A stretch of DNA of 64,000 nucleotides, taken from Manduca sexta (lineage: Eukaryota; Arthropoda; Insecta; Lepidoptera; Sphingidae). Positions 54,011-64,000 of this stretch are shown one piece after another. A model generated the notes under the pieces. The model had not been told where the DNA came from. It saw only the letters and a list, made by a program, of their open reading frames with translations, and ran no database searches. The position numbers were made by a program, and so were the translations under genes. The stretch lies in the NCBI RefSeq assembly GCF_014839805.1, contig NC_051128.1, positions 11,608,466-11,672,465 of the forward strand. Reading direction: 5' to 3'. Every line of letters starts with the position of its first letter. The stretch's first letter is position 1.

Positions 54011-54737
54011 GGTTCGCATTGACTCGTTGGGGGGGATACTTCCTGAGCAAAACGTATAAGAAGTAAAGACTAAGTTAGTTAAGTTAACTACTTCAACATA
54101 ACCCTTTATATTGACAAACGGTGAAAAAAAAAAGTTATACACGAAGTTTTTTATTTCATAATCTCTGTCTACCCCTTAACGAATGTAATGGTGCGAGCCG
54201 TGCGAAATTTCACTTTCGCTCGCTTACGTAAACCGACCTTTTATTGAGGTGGATGTGGACCGTTTCCATCGGCTGTCGTGCAAGCAATGCTTGACAGGTC
54301 CTAGCACCCTACTTTCTTCTAAAATATTCATAAAGAATTAGATTAACTGTTTGATATACCATGAATTAATAACTAAATATTAATAATGAAAACATCTTGC
54401 GTGAACTTGAGAGTTTTTTGAAGTCAGCATGGTAGATGAAAGGCTGTCTGATGCAAACTGTAGTTCCCCCCTCCCTGTGCTACTGTTTTGTTGTTAGAGG
54501 ATCCACTTACTCATTCTTCATTGTTCTTTAAAAATGAATAAGGCCACATCTGTGTTTGTTTTTGACAACCTTTGCTTTCATGCGGTTAACGTCGAGAACA
54601 ATGAAGTCGTCATAACCTCACGCTTCTATACTTCTTTACGTAGCTGGAGCCGTAACAAGCCTTCCAAACCTATTTCTTTCCGATTATTTAGTAGATTACA
54701 AGCCTAAATGCAAAAGGATGCGCTAAGTGTACTTTCA

Positions 54738-54812
54738 TGTTTTAATGTATATTTTTAATTTTTTCCAGGTAAGCGTCTGGTTACTATGGCTACTCCGGAT
54801 TTCTCTAGTAAT
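54738..54812 (+). promoter_or_regulatory. Candidate recursive (ratchet) splice site with adjoining 44-nt pseudo-exon
   Basis: The T-rich tract 'tttttaattttttccag' is followed immediately by GTAAGC, so a 3' splice site (AG at 54767-54768) abuts a 5' splice site. A second donor, aat|gtaagt, lies 44 bases further on (54813). This is the form of known ratchet points in long introns. It lies on the same strand as the exon at 36132-36290, about 18.5 kb past its donor. Read as an ordinary exon, neither the length nor phase 0 gives a sensible peptide. Confidence 0.4.
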
Positions 54813-57800
54813 GTAAGTGTTACAATCTTTTATCATGTAACCAGGTCCGATTTATCTCGAGGTGCGATAGTCCTACACAGGTAGTTTATCAAGACCCAAT
54901 TAAAACACTTTATCGACGTTTTTTACCCGGCAATAAATGTTAAATGGCACTGGAGGTTGTTTGCACAGGGATACCGTTTTGTGACAGCTGTGTCTACAAA
55001 TAATATTTACGTCGTATTAGAGTATCGTTCATATATTTCCCAGAAATGGTTGGCATCAGGTAGGTCAAAAACCAGGCCAAATCATTTCCGCAACGTGATT
55101 CAAAAAATGTATTGCGTGGCGCGTCGCACCTGTATTGGTGTGGAACAAAGGTTCGTGGAAGAATAGGTATCGTTGCAAATGCAGCGTACTTCGGCTTTTA
55201 AACCGGGTACGATAGGGAAATTGGTATCCGTGTGAGTTGGTCCATTGCATTGGAAAGAATATGGAATTTTCCTGAGATTGTATTATGTGTCCTATAACGT
55301 AATAAGCTCTCGACCCATCACATTATAGGCCAGAGCCTCGTGCTAGTAAGACTGTCACTGCTTGCGCCCCTGTTAACCCATTCAACAGTAATCGCGTGAG
55401 CTTATTAGTGGAATAAAGACAATGATACCTCGCCCACGTCGTTATGTTCCATTGAGATCAATAACCGCCATTACCACACTTGATGTATTCTTGTGATTCA
55501 TATACCTAATGCTTACGTACAGTTGCGACTTGACCATCCCCGATACGTGGAGTGTATGTCTGTCCTAAAGAACATGGAAAACTATCGACCATACCGACCG
55601 ACTAATATCTTCGGCATTGTCTATTTCTCTAGAGTCTGTCCCGCAGGCACTGTTATGTTCCATTTTGGAGACTATTATGGTCTTAAGGCAGTATAATTAT
55701 TGGACATTATGAGACTTAACATCTTTTGTATTGAGGTGTAAAATGAGATGATGATGAGGGCAATTTGTTGCCACGTAGTTTGTGCCGGTTTGTGATTCAA
55801 CGTTCAGGCATCTGGTGCTCGACAATATAATAAACCAACTTTTTCTCGCGGCTTCGTAAAAGTAAAAAAAAAAACGGTTAAAATACCGCTGTAGTTTTAA
55901 GGGATGAAAAGTAGCCTGTGTCCTTCCCAAATTTTACTGTAAACAATCTCCATACCAAATTTCAAGATCGATATCGGAATTTTATTCCTCATTAATTACT
56001 ATACTTATTAACGTATGAAGTGTAGTTTTAGCTAAAAACTTTCTAGTAACAGTTAGTACAATACTTCCCTAGTGCATGAGGACGATGCCATCGCGCCCAC
56101 ACCGCTCGGTTAAGATCGATAACCTGAATTACCACATCCTTACTGTTGTCTGTTGTTTGTGATTCTTGTTCAATTTCACTGGGCTATGCAAAACAATAAA
56201 TTTGAAGTGTCTCGTATTTCGAAGTACAGGCTATTTCCTATGCTCATGTGGTTGTACGCACTTTAACAAGAATACAGCACTTTATGTGTAATTTATCCAA
56301 GATAGACGAAGCTAGAAAAAGTAATAAAAAATAGAAATGTATATTTTCATTTCTTACCTCGTGTAAACGCTAAAATATTTTTGTTTTTAGCCCACATTTA
56401 AAACAATAGCACCTTTTTGACTGCGTCACAAAAATGCAGCTTTAGTATAAATTTTGTATTTAAATATTTTTTGTACTTCGTATAAACCCAAGATCGATTG
56501 TTTCCCAACATATTGCAACTATGCCTTCAAGGCTTTGGTGACATTTATCTAATAAAGTCTAGACTATGCATGAATAACCGATTCAGTAACATTTGCATTG
56601 ACATCCACGCATCTTTACGCATTATAATGAGCGGTGGAAGCTTCTTGAAGTTATTGAAGATCTTTTAGTGGCATGATTGAATTGCAATATTATCTGGACA
56701 TTTTAATGTCCATTGTCTTCTTATCTTTTTATTCTAGTAATCCTAGAGGTCATTCAGTGGTCGGATTTAATATATTTGTAACACAAGTTATACATCCATT
56801 TTATTTTTGTCAGTCCTATAATATATGAATTTAAATAATGCCAAATGTCACACACCTCCGTGTACACAATGTGGTTAATCATGTTTCTATCATGAGTTAA
56901 TTAAGGAATATTATTTTAGATTTTTTTTATGTTTGTTACAAGTTACAAAACGATTCAACAGATTTCGATGTCATGTGATACAAACAAAAGACACGATGAG
57001 GGTGGTATAATTAGTAAAGATTTTAATAAATAAATTAAGAGAGAAAATAATATGGACATAGAGTAGATAGATAGAAGTTGAAAAACAACCATAAAAGGTG
57101 GTTACGCGGGCGGAGAACCGATTAAAATTGTTTCACAATAAAATAAAAAATTGCGTAAATTATACAGTAATGCTTTGTCCTAGCAAATTGATATCAAAGA
57201 GCCTCGATCGATACGTGGCGTTGCTTGCCTCTATACCAAACGAACTTGCGTGCCAACAAAACTGGTTTCGTATTAAAATAATCTCGAAGCGTTTGTTTCT
57301 TGTTTTGTTTTTCATGCCGCGAATAAATATTTAGTTTTTTTTTTAGTATTTTGTTTATCGATCTTCGATGTATGAGAGGAGATCTGTTGCCAGGTTAGTA
57401 GTTGCTAGCATTATATTTCTCAGAGGTTGTTGGGCTTTACATGGGTTTTCAGAGAATTAGAAAACATGCTGTTGTAGGTCTCGGTACTATTATTTGATTA
57501 CGACGGTGATGCAACGTTGCTAATAAGTATAATTAATTATGCTTGCTTGATAATTTGATTACAACTTTTGTAATTAAAAAATCTTGGAAATGCAATGTTG
57601 CTACAATGTATAATTAATTATGCTTGCTTATATAAACACTTGGCCGCATTAAAAAAAAATGAGTGCTACAAGATTTTCGAGACGTGATCAGTTCAAAAAT
57701 TCACTTTAAAATCAACAATATACGGTATATTGTGAAACAATAACAATATCTAAATTTGGTCTAGCACGTTATCTATAAATTTCGGGTCAACCGTCAAAGT

Positions 57801-60800
57801 CAAACGATTCTTCATCTAGTTCGACTTATCATGTCGGTTATCAGTGTTTACCAGTAAAATGGGCTGTTGCTCCCAATAAAACGTTTACAATTTCCCTGTC
57901 AATGAGGGCTGATAGAATTTTCATTGGTACCAAACCGGTGCCGTAGTGTAATGACTTAACTGAAATTATGTACATTTTCGTAGCCGCTTTTAATTTTAAC
58001 TATCCGTGCCTGCTGCTTCGTAAACGTGAATAACTTTCTCGGATGTCCGAATTTGATGAATCTAAAATTATGTTCTGTCCACCTAAAGTACCTAAAAATC
58101 AGACCAGTAGTTTAAGAGATGTGTACTAACAAACAGAAAAAAACATAAATAGTTGATTTGTGTTCAAATAGTGTTCGTTGGTCACACCTCCTTCTTTTTT
58201 TGTTACTTTCCTAAAAGGAATTCTCCTGTTTTGTTATATATATACGTCTATACCTATAGATTTGCAATAATTGTAACTATTAGGTGAATGTTATTTTAAA
58301 GATACATCTAGCGTTTCATCACTTTTATACTAGTTCTATTGAAATCGATATTAGTTGTGACCAACCAAACTCTAGGATTAAAGGCATTAACTCATGTTTT
58401 CTCTGTACGTACTATATGGTTGTGATTACACGTTTCCGGCGAAGGTTTATGAGTAAATCTTGGAGATAAAGTAATTTCCGAGAATACAAGCATAATAACT
58501 TAGAGTTAGTGCGCACGTAAAAAAAGAAATAATGCAGTATACTTCGCTTAATTGAATAAGGTTTTTATAGACACGTGATCTCTATATTAACATAATTTAA
58601 CGTGTATTCTTTTTGGATGTTTTTATGAGAAAAACATGTGAAGTTAGTTAGGTAGCAAATTAGCAAATGCCATATAAAGTATTCATCGTCGCGCAGTAAG
58701 AACCACAAGACTACGAGATGGTTGGTGCTGGGCCCGCCTTTAACGTAAGAATTGGCTTGTTAGAAATTCTTGTCTGGGTCTGATTTGTGCTTCACACAAC
58801 GATAGACATCTTTGTTGCTGCAGAATCAGTATATGTAATTGAACACTAAAAGTTTTTGAAAATCTCCTAATAGCGTAAATTCCCAGTGCATAGGGCGCAC
58901 CATTACTTAGTAAATAATTTATGTAGCTTTTTCATCGCAGTCAACCACCTACATACAATATAGGAATGCAATAATCGATTCCACCGGTTGCTTACAATGT
59001 TTAACACGTCTAAACCAGAAAGATTTCTATAGCGATGCATTCTAGATGCTAAAAACTGTTCCAATGAGGCTGAATGATGCGAATGCCATAGCTGGCGGTA
59101 CTGGCGGTAGGAACGCGTGTTTTTACCCACCCGCTGGTCTGCAACATTGTTGCGCGCTTTTTATCTGTAATGTTAAGATATTGTGCGTTTAAACGGTTTG
59201 TTTGCTTGTTAATAATGGTAACGAGTGTAATGAATGATTGCGCAGGCGCATTTGTTTTAACGTGTTGGTAATTTTTTTTTTGCGTAAGTTATAGATGACA
59301 TCGTTTAAATGATTGGTAACAAAGTTGTAATATTGTTTCGTGCAGAGATGTAATTTAGAATAGTTTTTTACTTTTAAAGTGTTGTACTACTTTTTTTAAT
59401 ATAAATGGCAAAGATTGTAACGATGTTTGAATGTTTCAATGTGTATATATTTGTTAGTAAGTAATGTATAAACCGCTTATACCATTTGGATAAAATTTGG
59501 CACACAAGTTTAAAATAACACGTGGACTACCTTTTATCCCAACAAAATTATTAAATGTATTAAAACGCAAAAGAAATAAGAGCAAAAAAAACGCGGTAAA
59601 TTCGTAAAATAGTTCAATTTCAATGTCTAACATTCGCGTAAACATAAGAAATCATAATGGGAGCAAACGTTAGTTTCTGATAAATAACATCCATCGGGTA
59701 TGAGCGATTCATTCTCAATCATATTACAAATTCACATCGTAAAAGGATATTATTTTTCTTATTTTATTTGTAAAATAATTTATGTAAATTTATTAATTAT
59801 AATATGAAAATCAACGCCTCGTACATATTCATGATCTTCGTTTCAACTTTGCGAATGCTTTATTCCATATACGTAAATATTTTGGAATAATAACTAAATG
59901 TACTACCGGTCATTTATTGTAATTACTTGATGTTATCTCAAATGAATCGTCTGTGTAATACTATTTTGTTCTGAATGAACAACATTTGTTTTTTTAATAA
60001 CCGCATTTATTTTAATGACCGTTGCGTGCAAAATCTTGACGATTAGCAACATTTTATGAAAATAATATAAATATGTCTTCTTTTTAACGAAATGGACTAT
60101 TAGGTAGTAGGAATTATAATAATAATTTGTATTTTACATATTTTAAATACATTATTTTTCCACTTTATGCTGATATGCTGAAGTCATTATTTTATTTGTT
60201 TAAAATAAAAGTTCATTTAAGAGGTAATACATAATATGTAACATTTTTTGAGCACTCTGTTTTGTTTTAAAAACTTATGCTAATTGACAGTTTTTTTATT
60301 GGTAAGTTTTTTAGGCAATATTTTTACCTTTTCTATTAACAAACGTTCGTCATACCTTACCATAACCTTACCAGATGATACACTTGAACGCTTAGCTATA
60401 TTATAGCTTAAAATTTAAATCGGCGTGGTGTTGAGTGACCACGATCGCTTACGAGCTTGATATTACCAGGGACGGAAAGACATACACAAACGACTTTCTA
60501 CCGACGTCAGGAGCACAAAACCACTGACTTTGCCACTTCTACTTACTGAAACCATCACACTTCATTAAAAATAATTGAACATTTAAAACACTTTACGCTC
60601 TGTAAACATAAAAAAATATTATCACTTCCAACTAAACGCCAGTTGTACCTGTTATGTGTATAATTTTATACAATCATGCGAGCGGGCGAGTGCGCGCGTC
60701 TTGTGCTCTGCTAAATCAACGCTAAGTGCTTGTAACATTACGCCGTATCGGGCCGGGCTCGGTGCTCTACGCCTTGAATAACGTTATTGTACGTCGTGGG

Positions 60801-60880
60801 ACGTGCTAGGGGTGTAGAACGTAATGGTACGTCGGCACGGATTAATGAGTGGGTTTACAGGGTCGATTTGACATTGTTAA
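54813..60880. other. AT-rich noncoding DNA, no exon seen
   Basis: It contains fragments of the 'cgcggcttcg'/'gtagcctgtgtcc' repeat (55845-55985, 58015-58130) and repeat family D (59560-59665). Nothing else was recognised. Confidence 0.5.
59560..59665 (+). repeat. Repeat family D
   Basis: 'aaaaaaaacgcggtaaattc', 'caatttcaatgtctaacatt' and 'gcgtaaacataagaaatcat' are shared with 47110-47205. Confidence 0.65.
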
Positions 60881-61150
60881 TAAATATACACACACACACA
60901 CATCGCGCATTTATCCCCGAAGTGGTAGGCAAAGGCGCAACCAGGGTACCCACTTTTCGCCAAGTGTGTTCCGTCCCATGATGCGATAAGGGGCGATCCT
61001 ATCGCCATATCGGGTACAAATTCCAGACTCCGGGCTGATATTGAGCAGAAAAACCCAAATATCACTTTGCCCGACCCGGGATTCGAACCCAGGACCTCAG
61101 AGCACTGTCGTACCGCACATACAGTACAACTATGCCACCGAGGCAGTCCT
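60880..61150 (-). mobile_element. tRNA-derived SINE, reversed, with (CA)n at its tail
   Basis: The B-box complement ggattcgaacc is at 61079-61089, and the A-box side ends 'actatgccaccgaggcagtc'. The tail runs into (AC)n at about 60887-60902. This is the best-preserved copy of the family in this window (others at 25848 and 61815). Confidence 0.85.
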
Positions 61151-61814
61151 TAATAAATATACGATTTATATTATTAGTTACAATAGTGTGCCCATGCGCA
61201 GCCTGTTTGTACGCACGGCGAGTGCGTATGTGTGTCGTTGAGTTTCACACGCGGCTAGACTCCGCCGGGCCGCGTCTAGTCCGCAGACATTCTAGGCTGT
61301 GCCAACACGGTTACCCGGTAACCCGGCACATTAGCACACACTTTTTGTATGCGCCGCGCCTCAGACAACTCACTTGCAATTATGCGCTTTAATTAACCAC
61401 CGGTTTTCTGTCCGGGTGTGTGGGAATCGATGCCCGCGCGAATAATTATTGGCGCAGTGAAATATAGCTATGTTTATGGGTGTTAGTTTGTGTTTATTGT
61501 GTTTTGTGTGGGGCTGAGTGGGGCAGGTCGTATGTCTTAGAAACTGTCGCGAAGAGGCTTTGCAGTTGCGGTTCACGGTCAATGCGGTTTTACCATCGTA
61601 ATAATAATGGTCAGGCATGATTCTGGTGGTGTGGAAAGCTATCCTTTTCGGTGTCAAATTAAAATTAATCCTTTCTCCTTTTCATAAAGTAGAGAATTAA
61701 ACAAATTACAGATAATACACTTGATCTTATCTTCTGCTGTATATAGCATGATAGTCAAGTACTCAACATAAGATGATAGTTATGTATTAGTAGATATTCC
61801 ACACGTCAACAATA

Positions 61815-62030
61815 TTGTCACTCACACTGACGCCTTTTATCGCCGAAGAGGTAGGCAGAGACGCAACTCGTGTAACCGCATTCCGCCATTTATATTCCGT
61901 CCCATGATGGGAGCATATCGCCATATCGGGCACAAATTCCAGACTTCAGGCTGAGTAGAAAAATCCCAATATCACTGCCCGACCCTGGCTCAAACCTGAG
62001 ACCTGACCACTACAATCGTATCGTCATACA
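61815..62030 (-). mobile_element. tRNA-derived SINE, reversed, decayed
   Basis: 'cgccgaagaggtaggcagag', 'ttccgtcccatgatggg' and 'catatcgggcacaaattcca' match the copy at 60880. The B box is lost ('ggctcaaacctgag'). Confidence 0.75.
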
Positions 62031-63034
62031 TCATTTTGTGAAAGATCGTATTATCAAGACCTTAAATATTCACATTAAGGATGTTTATGTTAAATCGTAC
62101 AGTTATATTAAAATCGCTATACAAACATAACAGTATTTTTTTTTGCACATAAATGATTCACTGTTTGTTTCCAACTTGCCCTAATTGTCTATCTATGATA
62201 ATGACCGTTATAATGCCGTGTACGCACTCTCGAACGGGGAATGCAACGCGAACATGAATCACGAATGTTTGGGTCGTATGTACAGTCGCAAAAAACATGA
62301 AAATTGAACATAATTCGACGTATTATGTAGTACCATATTGTATTCTTTATTTACTCTTATAAAGTGTAAATATAAGTGATAAAAATTGTTAGCGTTGGAA
62401 TTTACTGCGATGTGTGTTCATAGGACTCTTTATTCAGAATTTTTTCTTTATTGCTTCGTATCGTATTGAAAATGATAGCTAAATTATTTGCAAGCGTTGT
62501 CCACTGACATGTGAAGCTTGGTCCAATCTACTATCAACAAACGATGTACAAGTACTATTTTGTTGCCGTTTCCAGGATTATAGATGTGTAACAGGGCATT
62601 TGATTTTGCATATATGATGATGTCTATTAGTGACGAAAAAAATATAAGTCCAAGTAGACAGTTGAGGCGTCGAGTTTACCATCTGACAAGCGATCTTAGC
62701 CTCCTTGAATCGCTACAAGCATTATAAGGATATCTATTTGTTATGTTGCATAGTACGCAACATGTTCTACAGTGTGTACAAGACTTTAAATTATTTATTC
62801 ACACACTTTTTCAACACATTCTGACAAACTGTATAAAAATGTAAGTGCTCTCGAAATCATCAATGACTTGATGGCTCGATGACTGCGCGGTCATTGGCTC
62901 GTGATGAATGACGGTCACCGATGACGACACGCGTGTGCTGGTGATTTTGTGTAATTCGATGCGATGATTACCTGGCTAATAACCTATTTTGATGATTTAA
63001 TTTATTTTTTATGTATGGTAGTTTAACGAAGATT

Positions 63035-63200
63035 TTGGAATACCGAGATGAGGGTCGCGGGTTCGATTCTCATACTGTAATTAAAGCTCGTAGTACATCT
63101 GACTGCAAGTTACATATGATTACAATGTCAATTGAATGAGTTGGTTCTAAAACGAACAGTTTCTCGCATAAAAGAGACCCATGATGGACCACCTAGTTAT
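63035..63200 (+). mobile_element. SINE-like sequence with a Pol III B box
   Basis: 'gagggtcgcgggttcgattc' contains B box GGTTCGATTCT (63060-63070), preceded by a weak A-box region. The downstream body is not shared with other SINEs here. Confidence 0.45.
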
Positions 63201-63423
63201 ATCATTATAAAATTATTTCATATGTTTACGTGGATGTGAGATATTGAAATAAAACTATTTTACGAAACTTCGAGAGAAAATCATAATATACAAAAACGCG
63301 ATAAAATTCGTAAAAATATATCTAAAATGCCACTACACAGATAGGAGCGCAAACGTTTAGTTTTTTTTTTATTGAGTTCACAAAACTGGTTGCACCACAG
63401 TACAGAGTTTACAAAAGTACATG

Positions 63424-63450
63424 TGTGTCACACCTTCTTGGTGTGACACA
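63424..63450. repeat. Perfect 11-bp inverted repeat, 5-base loop
   Basis: tgtgtcacacc, loop ttctt, then the exact inverted complement. Confidence 0.9.
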
Positions 63451-63477
63451 GATGCATATTTCTTTATTTTAATGATT

Positions 63478-63790
63478 TGAATGACGAGACGAGCTTGTCG
63501 TTCGCCTGATGGTAAGCGATACGACCGCCCATAAACAGTAGAAACACCATCCAACACGTTGAATTACAAAGTATTGTTTGGTATTCTACTGCGCTCGCCA
63601 TCCTGAGACATGAGAAGTTAGTCTCATAATGGCCAGTAGTTACACTGACTAAAATGTCCTTCAAACCGGAACACAATACTGACTACACACTGCTGCTTGG
63701 CGGCAGAAATAGACATTGCGGTGATACCTACCCAGGCGGACTCTCACATATGAGCGGCTTACCACCAGTAAAACATACTTACCCTATATT
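63478..63790 (+). repeat. Dispersed lepidopteran repeat, family B
   Basis: 'gagcttgtcgttcgcctgat', 'aaacagtagaaacaccatcc', 'ttcaaaccggaacacaatac' and 'gctgcttggcggcagaaata' form a block I recognise as abundant in moth genomes. A fragment is at 45330-45440. A 70-residue open frame across it is incidental. Confidence 0.7.
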
Positions 63791-63934
63791 TCTTATCTAT
63801 CAATACAATTTAAACAAAGTCGTTAATCATAAGCTTACTATAAATTATTCATTCTAGCAGCTTTCTTTCGATGTTGAGGTCGTCGCACACTTCCGGCTCG
63901 ACAGAGGTCGCAACCTTGGCTCGTTGCCAGCTGC

Positions 63935-64000
63935 CTTCCATCACTGTCGGAGTCAGGCGTCAAGAGTGAGAGGTGGCGGGTTCGAATTTCGCGTTTCAGA
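63935..64000 (+). mobile_element. SINE-like head cut by the window end
   Basis: 'gtcaagagtgagaggtggcg' is followed by B box GGTTCGAATTT at 63979-63989. Only the Pol III head is inside the window. Confidence 0.4.

Noticed and set aside
54769..54812. Ordinary 44-nt coding exon, or an alternative first exon starting at ATG 54786
   Set aside because: In the phase left by exon 36290 it encodes an implausible hydrophobic peptide (VSVWLLWLLRISLVM). The ATG reading needs a different partner exon that I cannot see. The ratchet-site reading fits better.
63478..63857. Open frames of about 70 codons on both strands
   Set aside because: They lie within a high-copy repeat block (family B) and are incidental.

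Overview
The window looks like nuclear DNA of a moth or butterfly (Lepidoptera). It is AT-rich, with intron-split genes that have canonical GT/AG borders. It carries tRNA-derived SINEs and other dispersed repeats that I recognise as common in lepidopteran genomes, plus MITEs and one 500-N assembly gap. The left half (about 2.9-36.3 kb) is gene-dense. The right half (36.3-64 kb) has no gene body I can support beyond the first exon at its left edge.

Gene layout, with strands largely alternating: DDX42 RNA helicase (-, 2919-8918, 5' end not seen); a complete DIRS-type tyrosine-recombinase retrotransposon (+, about 9114-14051); an assembly gap (14191-14690); a SMIM30-like membrane microprotein (+, 15164-15346); PYM, the exon-junction-complex recycling factor (-, 16944-19623); LIN37, a MuvB/DREAM subunit (+, 20216-22692); ZCCHC4, a 28S rRNA m6A methyltransferase (-, 23212-26457); C1QBP/p32, a mitochondrial matrix protein (+, 26786-32453); and the first coding exon of an unidentified gene (+, 36132-36290). 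PYM/LIN37 and ZCCHC4/C1QBP are head-to-head pairs with 592 bp and 328 bp between start codons. SMIM30/PYM and LIN37/ZCCHC4 are tail-to-tail with poly(A) signals only tens of bases apart. PYM, LIN37, ZCCHC4 and C1QBP reassemble in frame exon by exon (192, 229, 456 and 274/287 aa). The genes share a broad theme of RNA and ribosome biology plus cell-cycle transcription, but nothing shows they act as one pathway.

DDX42 is complete from just before its Q-motif region to its basic C-terminus. As assembled, the exon holding the DEAD box is out of frame. Its N-terminal exons should lie to the right, where the DIRS element and the gap sit. Two of its exon 3' ends, with their splice donors, are copied in the adjoining intron; one forms a 78-bp minisatellite of at least six copies.

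The DIRS element has near-identical 160-bp inverted repeats, an internal complementary region matching both outer ends, and gag, RT, RNase H, methyltransferase-like and tyrosine recombinase coding. The coding is broken at about a dozen places, each consistent with loss of one base, mostly in runs of the same base. That pattern suggests consensus error more than decay.

The 36.3-64 kb part is repeats (SINEs, RTE-like tails, MITE-like pieces) and unique AT-rich DNA. Its most notable point is a pyrimidine tract followed by AG|GTAAGC at 54768, about 18.5 kb downstream of the last identified donor. It has the form of a recursive (ratchet) splice site.
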